Shown: in pieces, positions 51,274 through 60,754 of the stretch
Position numbering within the stretch: the first letter of the stretch is position 1
Layout: the number at the start of each line of letters is the position of its first letter
Notes under the pieces: model-generated
Seen by the model: the letters and a program-made list of their open reading frames with translations, nothing else
What the model was told of the DNA's origin: nothing
Databases searched by the model: none
Assembly (NCBI RefSeq): GCF_902459805.1
Contig: NZ_CABPST010000002.1
Span: 310,001 to 374,000, forward strand
Length of the DNA stretch: 64,000 nucleotides
DNA from: Pandoraea bronchicola
GTDB lineage: Bacteria > Pseudomonadota > Gammaproteobacteria > Burkholderiales > Burkholderiaceae
Direction of reading: 5' to 3'
Position numbers and translations under genes: made by a program

Positions 51274-54200
51274 ATGCAAATGGAGCCTCGTGCTTTGCCA
51301 TTTCTGCAACGTTTTCCTATGTCCTCCGCCAACGCCCTATCCCGTAGTACCGTGCCTGTGCCGCTCGTGAAAGCGGGACAGCGTTACGCTTTTGCCGGCT
51401 CGCACGCGTCCAGCGACGCCCTGCTGATCGCCCGCTATTTCGAAGCGAACCGCGAGCGTCTGCCGCTGCTCGCGGTCGTGTGCGCGCAGGCCACCGATGC
51501 CCTGCGTCTGCAGCAGGAACTGAAGTGGTGTGCGCCCGAGGCGCGCGTGCGGCTATTGCCCGACTGGGAGACGCTGCCTTACGACACGTTCTCGCCGCAC
51601 CAGGACCTCGTCTCCGAACGGCTTGCGACACTGCACGATCTCGGCGAGAAGCGCTGCGACATCGTGCTGGTGCCCGCCACCACTGCGCTCTATCGCATGG
51701 CGCCGGCGAGCTTCATGGCGGCTTATACGTTCTTCTTCACGCAAGGTGAGCGTCTCGACGAGGCGCGGCTGAAGTCGCAACTCACGCTCGCGGGCTACGA
51801 GCATGTCAGTCAGGTGATGCGTCCCGGCGAGTATTGCGTGCGCGGCGGCCTGATCGATCTCTACCCGATGGGCTCGGCCCTGCCCTATCGTCTCGATCTG
51901 TTCGACGACACTGTCGACAGCATTCGCGCGTTCGATCCCGATACCCAGCGCAGCCTGTATCCGGTCAAGGAAGTGCGCCTGCTGCCGGGGCGTGAATTCC
52001 CGTTCGACGACCCCGCCCGCACGGCCTTTCGCGGCCGCTGGCGCGAAGTGTTCGAAGGCGACCCGAGCCGCAGCCCGATCTACAAGGACATCGGCAGTGG
52101 CGTGCCGTCGGCAGGCATCGAGTATTACCTGCCGCTGTTCTTCGAAGAGACGGCTACGCTGTTCCACTATCTGCCGGCCGATGCCCAACTGGTGTTCGTG
52201 GGCGACCTCGACGCGGCGATCCACCGCTTCTGGAACGACACTCGCCAGCGCTACAACTTCCTGTCGCACGATCGCGAGCGTCCGGTGCTGCCGCCCGAGC
52301 AATTGTTCCTGCTCGATCAGGACTTCTTCACGCTCGCCAAGCCGTTCGCACGACTGACGCTGCCCACGCCGGGCGACGGCAGTTGGGCCATTCCGTTACC
52401 GCCGCTTGCGATCAACCGCCGCGCGGACGACCCGCTCGCCGCACTGCGCGCCTATCTGGCCCGCTCGCCAGCGCGCGTGCTGCTGTGTGCCGACTCGGCC
52501 GGCCGCCGCGAGACGCTGCTGCAACTGTTGCACGACAACGATCTGCGCCCGTCCACGGTCGAGTCGCTGGAAGACTTCCTGACGGCCGACACGCGCTTCG
52601 CTATCGGCGTCGCCCCGCTGGCTGCCGGCTTCCTGCTGCCGGCGGAAGACCTCGCGTTCATCACCGAAAACGAGCTTTACGAAGGACTCGCGCGCCGCGC
52701 GGGCAAGCGCCGCCAGGAACAGGCAACGTCCGTCGACTCGATGGTGCGCGATCTTGCCGAACTCAAGGTCGGCGACCCGGTGGTTCACAGTCAGCATGGC
52801 ATCGGCCGCTATCACGGTCTTGTCAGCATGGATCTCGGTGAAGGCGAGACCGAATTCCTGCATCTCGAATACTCGGGCGAGAGCAAGCTGTACGTGCCGG
52901 TCTCGCAGTTGCATCTGATCTCGCGCTACAGCGGCGCCGATCCCGACACCGCGCCGCTGCACTCGCTGGGCTCGGGCCAATGGGAGAAGGCCAAACGCAA
53001 GGCCGCGCAGCAGATCCGCGACACCGCGGCCGAACTGCTCAACCTGTACGCCCGCCGCGCCGCGCGCTCGGGCTACGCCTTCGAACTGTCACCGCGCGAC
53101 TACGAGAAGTTCGCCGACAGCTTCGGCTTCGAGGAAACCCCCGATCAGGCGGCCGCCATCGCCGCCGTCATGAGCGACATGACGAGCGGACGCCCGATGG
53201 ACCGTCTGGTCTGCGGCGACGTAGGCTTCGGCAAAACCGAAGTGGCTCTGCGCGCCGCGTTCATCGCCGTGCTCGATGGCAAGCAGGTTGCCCTGCTGGC
53301 ACCCACCACGCTGCTCGCCGAACAGCACGCACAGACCTTCTCCGATCGCTTTGCCGACTGGCCGGTGCGCATTGCCGAACTGTCCCGCTTCAAGACCACG
53401 AAGGAAGTGAACGCGAGCGTGAAAGCGATCAATGAGGGACAGGTCGATATCGTGATCGGCACGCACAAGCTGCTCTCGAACGACATTCAGTTCCAGCGCC
53501 TGGGCCTCGTCATCATTGACGAAGAACACCGCTTCGGCGTGCGTCAGAAGGAAGCCCTCAAGGCGCTGCGTGCCGAGGTGGACGTGCTCACGCTCACCGC
53601 CACCCCGATTCCCCGTACGCTGGGCATGGCGCTCGAAGGGTTGCGCGACTTCTCGGTCATCGCCACCGCGCCGCAGAAGCGCCTGGCAATCAAGACCTTC
53701 GTGCGCCGCGAGGAAGATGGCGTGATTCGCGAAGCCATGTTGCGCGAACTCAAACGCGGCGGACAGGTGTACTTCCTGCATAACGAAGTCGAGACCATCG
53801 AGAACCGCAAGGCGCAGTTGGAAGCGCTAGTGCCGGAGGCTCGCATCGTTGTCGCCCACGGGCAAATGCACGAACGCGATCTCGAGCGCGTAATGCGCGA
53901 CTTCGTGACGCAACGCGCCAACGTGCTGCTGTGTACGACCATCATCGAGACCGGCATCGACGTGCCGACCGCCAACACCATCCTGATGCATCGCGCCGAC
54001 AAGTTCGGTCTTGCGCAGTTACACCAGTTGCGTGGCCGCGTGGGACGCTCGCACCATCAGGCATACGCCTATCTGCTGGTACACGACCCGAAGGCGCTGA
54101 CCAAGCAGGCGCAACGCCGTCTCGAAGCAATTCAGCAGATGGAAGAACTCGGTGCGGGCTTCTATCTCGCCATGCACGACCTGGAAATTCGCGGTGCGGG

Positions 54201-54783
54201 CGAAGTGCTGGGCGACAAGCAGTCCGGTGAAATCCACGAGATCGGATTCCAGCTCTACACCGACATGCTCGCCGACGCCGTGAACGCGCTGAAAGCCGGT
54301 CGCGAGCCCGATCTCACGGCACCGCTCGCGGCGACCACCGAGATCAATCTGCACGTCCCGGCCATTCTGCCAAGCGATTACTGCGGCGACGTGCAGGAGC
54401 GCCTCTCGCTCTACAAGCGACTGGCCAACGGCACGAATCCCGACGCCATCGACACGACGCAGGAAGAACTTGTCGATCGCTTCGGCAAGTTGCCGCAGCA
54501 GGCACAGGCCCTGATCGAGACACACCGTTTGCGGCTGCTGGCCAAGCCGCTGGGCATCGTCAAGATCGACGCCAGCGAAGAGGCCATCGCGCTGCAATTC
54601 GAGCCGACACCCGCCGTTGACCCGATGCGCATCATCGAGCTGGTGCAGAAGCATCGTCACATCAAGCTCGCCGGACAGGACAAGCTGCGCATCGAAGTCA
54701 AACACGCGGAGCTGACCGATCGCGTACGCGCGATCAAGGAGACGCTGCGGGCCCTCGGCTCACCGGTGGCGAAAGCGGCCTGA
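51274..54783 (+). CDS. mfd: Transcription-repair coupling factor Mfd
   Basis: A 1169-residue SF2 translocase that removes RNA polymerase stalled at lesions and recruits UvrA. In order: UvrB-like N-terminal domains (residues about 30-480), RNA-polymerase-interacting CarD-like domain (LKVGDPVVHSQHGIGRYHG), RecG-like motor with Walker A GDVGFGKTE (about 648-656) and DEEH (about 748-751; IIDEEHRFG), GRVGRSHHQAYAYLL, and the C-terminal TRCF domain. An alternative start is ATG 51319 (MSSANALSR), nearer to the usual family start. It is divergent from ispD. Confidence 0.95.
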   Translation: MQMEPRALPFLQRFPMSSANALSRSTVPVPLVKAGQRYAFAGSHASSDALLIARYFEANRERLPLLAVVCAQATDALRLQQELKWCAPEARVRLLPDWETLPYDTFSPHQDLVSERLATLHDLGEKRCDIVLVPATTALYRMAPASFMAAYTFFFTQGERLDEARLKSQLTLAGYEHVSQVMRPGEYCVRGGLIDLYPMGSALPYRLDLFDDTVDSIRAFDPDTQRSLYPVKEVRLLPGREFPFDDPARTAFRGRWREVFEGDPSRSPIYKDIGSGVPSAGIEYYLPLFFEETATLFHYLPADAQLVFVGDLDAAIHRFWNDTRQRYNFLSHDRERPVLPPEQLFLLDQDFFTLAKPFARLTLPTPGDGSWAIPLPPLAINRRADDPLAALRAYLARSPARVLLCADSAGRRETLLQLLHDNDLRPSTVESLEDFLTADTRFAIGVAPLAAGFLLPAEDLAFITENELYEGLARRAGKRRQEQATSVDSMVRDLAELKVGDPVVHSQHGIGRYHGLVSMDLGEGETEFLHLEYSGESKLYVPVSQLHLISRYSGADPDTAPLHSLGSGQWEKAKRKAAQQIRDTAAELLNLYARRAARSGYAFELSPRDYEKFADSFGFEETPDQAAAIAAVMSDMTSGRPMDRLVCGDVGFGKTEVALRAAFIAVLDGKQVALLAPTTLLAEQHAQTFSDRFADWPVRIAELSRFKTTKEVNASVKAINEGQVDIVIGTHKLLSNDIQFQRLGLVIIDEEHRFGVRQKEALKALRAEVDVLTLTATPIPRTLGMALEGLRDFSVIATAPQKRLAIKTFVRREEDGVIREAMLRELKRGGQVYFLHNEVETIENRKAQLEALVPEARIVVAHGQMHERDLERVMRDFVTQRANVLLCTTIIETGIDVPTANTILMHRADKFGLAQLHQLRGRVGRSHHQAYAYLLVHDPKALTKQAQRRLEAIQQMEELGAGFYLAMHDLEIRGAGEVLGDKQSGEIHEIGFQLYTDMLADAVNALKAGREPDLTAPLAATTEINLHVPAILPSDYCGDVQERLSLYKRLANGTNPDAIDTTQEELVDRFGKLPQQAQALIETHRLRLLAKPLGIVKIDASEEAIALQFEPTPAVDPMRIIELVQKHRHIKLAGQDKLRIEVKHAELTDRVRAIKETLRALGSPVAKAA

Positions 54784-55014
54784 CGAGCGCCCCCAACATG
54801 CGACAAGCACACCGGCGCGCTCAACTGCGCCGCGAAACTGGTGTGCACCGCAACAATTTTGGCCATTCGTCATATGAGCGCGTCCGGGCAAACCCCAGCC
54901 CGGCGCACAAATTCTCGCGAGGCAGGAATGGTTGTCCACACAACCTTTTACCTCTAAATTATTTTTGAGTACCATTTCCCGGTACGTATGACTGGAAGAT
55001 TCCCGGAGATTCGA

Positions 55015-56235
55015 ATGACAAGCGCTTCCCCTCAAGCCATCGCGCCGCAAGCTGCCAGCGAGGCCCCCCAGCCAGCATCGCTCGACTGGATCACGAAGCT
55101 GGTCAGCATCGACACCACCAGCCGTGAATCGAACCTCGGCCTGATCGAGACGGTGCGCGACAGCCTCAAACAGTCGGGCGTCGAGCCGTGGCTCTCGTAT
55201 GACGCCACCAAACGCAAAGCCAATCTGTTTGTGACGCTGCCCGCCGCCGATGGCAACACCCAGGGCGGTATCGTGCTCTCGGGCCACACCGACGTCGTGC
55301 CGGTTGACGGCCAGCCGTGGGATACCGATCCGTTCAAGCCCGTGGTGCGCGACGGCAACCTGTACGGCCGCGGAACGTGCGACATGAAGGGCTTCATCGG
55401 CTCGGTCATGACGATGTTGCCGGAAATGCGCGACGCCAAGCTCAAAACGCCGTTCCATTTCGCGTTCTCCTACGACGAGGAAATCGGTTGCGTGGGCGCG
55501 CCGGTCATGCTGGCGGAATTGCGCGAGCGCGGCATTCGTCCGGACGGCTGCATCGTCGGCGAGCCGACGAGCATGCGCGTGATCGTCGCGCACAAGGGCA
55601 TTAACGCCTACCAGTGCTGCGTGCGCGGTCACGCGGCACACTCGTCGCTCACGCCGAAGGGCTCGAACGCCATTGAATACGCTGCGCGTCTGATCTGCTA
55701 CATCCGCGATCTGGCCGATCACTTCAAACAGAACGGTCCGTTCGACGAGCTGTTCGACGTGCCGTTTACCACGGCGCAGACCGGCACGATCTCGGGCGGC
55801 ATCGCCCTGAACACGATTCCGGCACTGTGCGAGTTCGTCTTCGAATATCGCAACCTGCCGGGCGTGGACGCCGAAGGCATCTTCCAGCGCATTCAGCAAT
55901 ACGCGCTGGACGAACTGGTGCCGAAGATGCAGAAGGAGCATCCGAACGCCGGTATCGAATTCAAGAAGATTGCGGCGGCGCCGGCGCTGGACGCCTCGGA
56001 GCAGGACGCCATCACGCAACTCGTGCGCGCCCTGACCAAAGACACCGACAAGCGCAAGGTTGCCTATGGCACCGAAGCCGGTCAGTTCCAACTGGCGGGC
56101 GTGCCGTCGATCGTGTGCGGCCCGGGCAACATCGAGCAAGCGCACAAGCCCAACGAGTTCGTGTCGCTCGAACAGATCGCACAGTGCGAGTCGTTCCTGC
56201 ACAAGCTGATTCGCAGCAACACCGTCGACGCCTGA
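55015..56235 (+). CDS. argE: Acetylornithine deacetylase (M20 family)
   Basis: A 406-residue zinc amidohydrolase. Motifs seen are SGHTDVVPVDGQPW (His and Asp), YGRGTCDMKG (bridging Asp), YDEEIGCVGA (catalytic Glu), and a His in the C-terminal GPGNIEQAHKPNEFV block. It removes the acetyl group from N-acetylornithine in arginine synthesis; other M20 substrates are possible. GGAG at 55005-55008, six bases before ATG 55015, sets the start; an ATG at 54988 is not preferred. It lies upstream of an amino-acid-like catabolic group, but the 228-bp gap with a hairpin suggests a separate transcript. Arginine is also a substrate for the CphA at the left end. Confidence 0.9.
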   Translation: MTSASPQAIAPQAASEAPQPASLDWITKLVSIDTTSRESNLGLIETVRDSLKQSGVEPWLSYDATKRKANLFVTLPAADGNTQGGIVLSGHTDVVPVDGQPWDTDPFKPVVRDGNLYGRGTCDMKGFIGSVMTMLPEMRDAKLKTPFHFAFSYDEEIGCVGAPVMLAELRERGIRPDGCIVGEPTSMRVIVAHKGINAYQCCVRGHAAHSSLTPKGSNAIEYAARLICYIRDLADHFKQNGPFDELFDVPFTTAQTGTISGGIALNTIPALCEFVFEYRNLPGVDAEGIFQRIQQYALDELVPKMQKEHPNAGIEFKKIAAAPALDASEQDAITQLVRALTKDTDKRKVAYGTEAGQFQLAGVPSIVCGPGNIEQAHKPNEFVSLEQIAQCESFLHKLIRSNTVDA

Positions 56236-56241
56236 GCTGTC

Positions 56242-56259
56242 GCCTGAAGCGATTCAGGC
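56242..56259 (+). terminator. GC hairpin after argE
   Basis: GCCTGAA (56242-56248), loop GCGA, and TTCAGGC (56253-56259), perfectly paired, seven bases after the argE stop. No T-run. Confidence 0.45.
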
Positions 56260-56463
56260 AAAGCGCATCGACTTTCGTCTTACCGGGCCGTATTCCCTTG
56301 GCGGGGTGCGGCCCGTTGCCTTGGCGCTGCCGATGCGGCATCGGCCAAGGTCTTAACGCAACAGGTTGCGCGCAGTCACAGACGCCTATCGGAAGGGCGC
56401 ACAGGACATCCCTCCGCAAGATAACAAAGCACATACGCCAGACAGGTATTGGAGATCTCGCCC

Positions 56464-57750
56464 ATGAGCGCAAGCACAGCCCCCAACGCGACGGCCGCGT
56501 CCGCCCGCACCACCCCGCACGCCTGGCGTGTGATCGTATCGGCATCCATCGGCAACGCCCTTGAGTGGTTCGATCTCGTGGTCTACGGCTTCTTCGCCGT
56601 GACCATCGCGAAACTGTTCTTCCCGACCGGCAACGACACGGTATCGCTACTGCTCACGCTCGGCACGTTCGGCGTGTCGTTTTTCATGCGTCCGCTCGGC
56701 GCCATCGTGATCGGCGCCTACGCCGACCGCGCCGGCCGCAAAGCCGCGCTCACCCTGTCGATTCTGCTGATGATGGTCGGCACGCTGCTCATCGCGCTCA
56801 TGCCGACGTATGCCGCCATCGGCGTGCTGGCACCGGTGGGTATCGTCATCGCGCGCATGGTGCAGGGCTTTTCGGCTGGCGGCGAATTCGGCAGCGCCAC
56901 GGCGTTCCTCGCGGAACACGCACCGCAACGTCGCGGCTTCTTCTCGAGCTGGCAAGTCGCCTCGCAAGGTCTCACCACACTGCTCGCCGCAGGCTTCGGC
57001 GCACTGCTAACCGGCAATCTGTCGCCGGAAGCGATGGCGTCGTGGGGCTGGCGTGTCCCGTTCTTCTTCGGCCTGCTGATCGGCCCGGTGGCGTACTACA
57101 TTCGCCGCCGTCTGGACGAGACGCCCGAATTTCTCGACATCGAGCCCACGCAAAGCCCGCTGCGCGACACGTTTGCGAGCCAGAAGGAACGCCTGCTGCT
57201 CGCCATCGGCGTGGTCGTGATGGCCACCGTGGCGACCTATCTGGTGCTCTACATGCCGACGTACGCCGTCAAGCAACTGGGACTGCCGTCCTCGGCCGCG
57301 TTCTCGGCCGTGCTGCTCACGGGTATTGTGCAACTGATCGTCGCCCCCATCGTGGGCCACTGGTCGGATACGCATGGCCGGATCAAGCCGATGCTCGCCG
57401 CTGCCGTGGCATTGCTGGTGCTGGTCTATCCGATGTTCCGTTTCCTTGACGCGAACCCGACGTTCAGCTCGCTGATGGTGTTCCAGATCGTGCTCGGCCT
57501 GCTGATGACGACGTACTTTGGCGCCCTGCCCGCACTGCTGACCGAATTGTTCCCGACGCAGGTGCGCACCACGGGTCTCTCGCTCGGCTATAACATTGCA
57601 GCGACCGTGTTCGGCGGCTTCGCACCGTTTATCATCACCTGGCTGATTGGTGCGACGGGCAACAAGCTCGCGCCGAGCTTCTATCTGATTTTCGCCGCCG
57701 TCATCAGCATTACCGCGCTGCTGCGCACCCGCAAGCTCGGCCTGCGCTGA
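56464..57750 (+). CDS. MFS transporter, metabolite:proton symporter family
   Basis: A 428-residue 12-helix transporter. SIGNALEWFDLVVYGFFA in helix 1 and ADRAGRKAAL in the loop between helices 2 and 3 place it in the metabolite:H+ symporter group (shikimate, proline/betaine, citrate types). GGAG at 56451-56454 with a 9-base gap supports ATG 56464. It heads the run with a PLP-dependent dehydratase and an ornithine-cyclodeaminase-family gene, so it may import their amino-acid substrate; this is inference. Confidence 0.9.
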   Translation: MSASTAPNATAASARTTPHAWRVIVSASIGNALEWFDLVVYGFFAVTIAKLFFPTGNDTVSLLLTLGTFGVSFFMRPLGAIVIGAYADRAGRKAALTLSILLMMVGTLLIALMPTYAAIGVLAPVGIVIARMVQGFSAGGEFGSATAFLAEHAPQRRGFFSSWQVASQGLTTLLAAGFGALLTGNLSPEAMASWGWRVPFFFGLLIGPVAYYIRRRLDETPEFLDIEPTQSPLRDTFASQKERLLLAIGVVVMATVATYLVLYMPTYAVKQLGLPSSAAFSAVLLTGIVQLIVAPIVGHWSDTHGRIKPMLAAAVALLVLVYPMFRFLDANPTFSSLMVFQIVLGLLMTTYFGALPALLTELFPTQVRTTGLSLGYNIAATVFGGFAPFIITWLIGATGNKLAPSFYLIFAAVISITALLRTRKLGLR

Positions 57751-57782
57751 GCCCGGCGAACGCCAAGCGGCCACAGCGCCGC

Positions 57783-57810
57783 GGCGCACACCCGCTCACC
57801 GGTGTGCGCC
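57783..57810 (+). terminator. GC hairpin after the MFS gene
   Basis: GGCGCACACC (57783-57792) and GGTGTGCGCC (57801-57810) pair perfectly over 10 bp with an 8-base loop, 32 bases after the stop. No T-run. Confidence 0.5.
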
Positions 57811-57847
57811 CTTCCCGGCATTTCACGACTACGGAGACAAAGTCCAA

Positions 57848-58876
57848 GTGACGCAACCGACCCCTGCCCTGCACGCCGAGACCATCGACGGGCAACCCGT
57901 TCCGACGAAAGACGCCATCGCCGCCCTGCACAAGACGTTGCTTCCGTATGTGCGAACGACGCCGGTGTTCACCCGTGGAGACTTTCCGACGCTCGGCAAT
58001 ACCCAGGTGACGTTCAAATACGAGCTGTTGCAGGCTGCGGGCACGTTCAAAGCACGCGGCGCGTTCTCGAACCTGCTCTCGCTCGAAGAAGCGCAGCGCA
58101 AGGCAGGCGTGACGTGCGTATCCGCCGGCAACCATGCCGTGGCCGTCGCCTACGCGGCGCAAGCCACGGGCATCGGCGCCAAGACGGTGATGCTCAAGAC
58201 CGCCAGCCCCGCACGTTCCTCGCTGTGCCGCGAATATGGCGCGGATCTGGTACTCGCAGAGAACGTCCATGAAGCGTTCGAAGTGGTCAAGCGTGTGGAG
58301 AAGGAGGAAGGCCGTTACTTTGTTCATCCGTTCAACGGCTACCGCACGGTCCTCGGCACGGCCACGCTCGGCTATGAGTGGGCGCAGCAAGCCCCCGACC
58401 TCGACGCCGTGATCGTGCCGATCGGCGGTGGCGGTCTGATTGCCGGTGTGGCCACGGCGTTCAAACTGTTCGCACCGCACGTCAAGGTGTATGGCGTTGA
58501 GCCTGCCGGTGCCGATGCGATGGCGCAGAGCTTCGCCACAGGCGCCCCGGTCAAGATGGGGCCGATGAGCGGCATTGCCGACAGCCTGATGGCGCCGCAC
58601 ACCGAGTTGTACAGTTACACGCTTTGCCGCCGTCATATCGACGAGTTGGTCACGGTGACGGACGACCAGATGCGCGCGGGCATGCTCACGCTGTTCCGTC
58701 AGTTGAAGCTGGCGGTGGAACCGGCCTGCGCGGCGGCGACCGCCGCGCTGATGGGACCGCTGCGAGACAAGCTCATGGGCAAGCGCGTAGGCGTGCTGCT
58801 GTGCGGCACCAATACCGACACGGCAACATTCAATCGTCATATCGAAGCCGCACTTGCGGCGGAAGCCAACGGCTGA
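57848..58876 (+). CDS. PLP-dependent threonine/serine dehydratase-family enzyme
   Basis: A 342-residue fold type II PLP enzyme. The Schiff-base Lys is K68 in AGTFKARGA, SAGNHA follows near residue 95, and the phosphate-binding loop is GGGGLI near residue 196. The family deaminates Thr or Ser; related EutB proteins act on a hydroxyectoine breakdown product. The start is GTG 57848; GGAG lies about 10 bases upstream. The next gene, an ornithine cyclodeaminase relative, follows after a hairpin, the same pair as eutB-eutC in ectoine use, but no other ectoine gene is in view. Confidence 0.88.
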   Translation: MTQPTPALHAETIDGQPVPTKDAIAALHKTLLPYVRTTPVFTRGDFPTLGNTQVTFKYELLQAAGTFKARGAFSNLLSLEEAQRKAGVTCVSAGNHAVAVAYAAQATGIGAKTVMLKTASPARSSLCREYGADLVLAENVHEAFEVVKRVEKEEGRYFVHPFNGYRTVLGTATLGYEWAQQAPDLDAVIVPIGGGGLIAGVATAFKLFAPHVKVYGVEPAGADAMAQSFATGAPVKMGPMSGIADSLMAPHTELYSYTLCRRHIDELVTVTDDQMRAGMLTLFRQLKLAVEPACAAATAALMGPLRDKLMGKRVGVLLCGTNTDTATFNRHIEAALAAEANG

Positions 58877-58906
58877 GCGCCATCGCGCACCTCCGACGAA
58901 GTCCCG

Positions 58907-58928
58907 GACGCGACCTGATGGTCGCGTC
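58907..58928 (+). terminator. GC hairpin between the dehydratase and ornithine-cyclodeaminase-family genes
   Basis: GACGCGACC (58907-58915), loop TGAT, and GGTCGCGTC (58920-58928): 9 bp, perfect, followed by only two T residues. It may be a partial terminator. Confidence 0.5.
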
Positions 58929-58975
58929 TTCGCTTGGTATCCGTGCCTCCGCCCGCACGCTCACAAGGATCTCGC

Positions 58976-60001
58976 ATGTCCGCCACCGTCCCAACGCCGC
59001 CCGTCCTGCTGCTCGACGCCACGCAAATCGCAGCCCTCATGCCCGTGGCCGACGCGATCCCCGTCATGTCCGATATGTTCGGCGCGCTCGCCCGTGAGCA
59101 GATTCACCTGCCGTTGCGCCAGATCGTCCGCCCGCCCGAAGCGCTCGGCGCGCAAGGCATGCTCGGCATGATGCCCGCGTTCCTCGGCAGCGCGGCGTCC
59201 GGCACGCCGGTCTACGGCGCGAAGGTCGGCACCTTCTTTCCGGGCAACAGCGCGCACGGCAAAGACCCGCACCAGGGTTGCGTCCTGTTGATGAGCGGTG
59301 AGACGGGCGAACTCCTCGCCGTCATGAACGCCGCGCAGATCACCGGCATTCGCACCGCCGCCGTGACCGGACTGGCGACGCGTCTGCTCGCCCGCCACGA
59401 TGCCACCCGCCTCGCCCTGATCGGCGCAGGCCATCAGGCGCACTGGCATCTCGCAGCGCTTGCGGCAGCACGCCCGCTGCATCACGTGTCTGTGGCAAGC
59501 CGATCGCTCGCCACGGCACAGGCTTTCGTCGACAAGGAACAGCCGAACTACGGTTTTCGCCTCGAAGCCGTCGAGAGCGTCGAATCGGCGGTGCGCGACG
59601 CCGATATCGTGGTGACGGTGACCAATGCCACGGACCCGGTGCTGCAAGCCGGCTGGATCGCGCCGGGCACACACGTCAATCTGGTGGGCAGCAGCACGCC
59701 ACGTCACCGCGAAGCCGATACGACATTGATGGCGCGGGCGCAATTGTTCGTCGACCGCCGCGAATCGACGATCAACGAGTCCGGCGACTATCTCGCGGCG
59801 GCTGCCGAAGGCCGCATCGGGCCGGAGGATCTGCTCGCAGAACTCGGTCAATTGGTCATCCGCACGCACGCCGGGCGTTCCGACGCCGAAGCCGTCACCC
59901 TGTTCAAGTCGCTCGGCATGGGGGCGCAGGATGTCGCGCTCGCCGCGGCGTTATATCAGCGGGCACAAGCCGCCGGCATTGGCACTCGCGTCGCGATCTG
60001 A
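58976..60001 (+). CDS. Ornithine cyclodeaminase/mu-crystallin family protein
   Basis: A 341-residue protein with a Rossmann nucleotide-binding domain (LALIGAGHQAHWHLAAL) and the family motifs ITGIRTAAVTGLATRLLA before it and LVGSSTPRHREAD after it. Members are ornithine cyclodeaminases, ketimine or pyrroline-2-carboxylate reductases, alanine dehydrogenases and EutC. The exact reaction cannot be read. AAGGA seven bases before ATG 58976 supports the start. It follows the dehydratase gene by 99 bp. Confidence 0.88.
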   Translation: MSATVPTPPVLLLDATQIAALMPVADAIPVMSDMFGALAREQIHLPLRQIVRPPEALGAQGMLGMMPAFLGSAASGTPVYGAKVGTFFPGNSAHGKDPHQGCVLLMSGETGELLAVMNAAQITGIRTAAVTGLATRLLARHDATRLALIGAGHQAHWHLAALAAARPLHHVSVASRSLATAQAFVDKEQPNYGFRLEAVESVESAVRDADIVVTVTNATDPVLQAGWIAPGTHVNLVGSSTPRHREADTTLMARAQLFVDRRESTINESGDYLAAAAEGRIGPEDLLAELGQLVIRTHAGRSDAEAVTLFKSLGMGAQDVALAAALYQRAQAAGIGTRVAI

Positions 60002-60158
60002 ACGCCCGACAGCCCGATGGCCCGGACATTCGATGGGATCGGGAAGCGAGCCGACGCGATGTCCGGATCCGTCCGATTCCGGTCCACCGACGGTCTGTCG
60101 TGGCACCCGGGCACCCCGTAAGATCACCTCATCGTTACCCGACCTTACGGAGTCGCTC

Positions 60159-60716
60159 ATGTCGCAAAACCAAACGTCCCGCACCGCCCTGCTCGTCATC
60201 GACGCTCAGGAATCGTTCCGTCAGCGCCCGTACTGGCGCGAAGACGATCTCGCCACGTACTTCAACCGTCAGCAAGCCCTCGTCGACGGCGCCGTGGCGC
60301 GTGGCGTGCCTGTCGTGCAGGTGTTCCATATCGACTCAGGGGTGTTCTCGCGCGCTTCGGGCTTTGTGCGTACGCTCGAAGAATTGCGCATCGACCCGGC
60401 ATTTACGGTGGACAAGGTGAAGCACAGCGCGCTGGCCGGCTCCACACTTGGCGCATGGCTTGTCGAGCACGGCATTACGCGCCTGATCGTGTCCGGCATC
60501 CGCACCGAGCAGTGCTGCGAGACGACAACCCGCGCGGCGTCCGACGCCGGTTACGAAGTCGATTTCGTCACGGAAGCCACCCTCACGTTCCCGATGCAGC
60601 ACCCGCGCACCGGGCGCGAGCTGTCGGTGGCCGAACTCAAGGAGCGCACGGAAACCGTGCTCGTCGACCGTTTCGCCCGTATCGTGACGGTTGAGGAAGC
60701 GCTCGCGGCGGTGTAA
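60159..60716 (+). CDS. Isochorismatase-family cysteine hydrolase
   Basis: A 185-residue alpha/beta hydrolase of the isochorismatase fold with the catalytic triad Asp-Lys-Cys: D15 (LLVIDAQ), K88 (DKVKHSA) and C119 or C120 (RTEQCCETT). This fold covers nicotinamidases, N-carbamoyl-amidases and other amidases; the Cys triad favours amide hydrolysis over true isochorismatase. GGAG six bases before ATG 60159 sets the start. It is followed at 38 bp by a GlxA-type regulator gene. Confidence 0.88.
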   Translation: MSQNQTSRTALLVIDAQESFRQRPYWREDDLATYFNRQQALVDGAVARGVPVVQVFHIDSGVFSRASGFVRTLEELRIDPAFTVDKVKHSALAGSTLGAWLVEHGITRLIVSGIRTEQCCETTTRAASDAGYEVDFVTEATLTFPMQHPRTGRELSVAELKERTETVLVDRFARIVTVEEALAAV

Positions 60717-60754
60717 TGTCGCAATCGACCCGGCGCTGTCCGAATTTGTCCTGA

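Noticed and set aside
54807-54846. Hairpin after mfd (GCACACC...GGTGTGC)
   Set aside because: The stem is interrupted by an unpaired stretch of about nine bases and has no T-run; too weak to list as a terminator.
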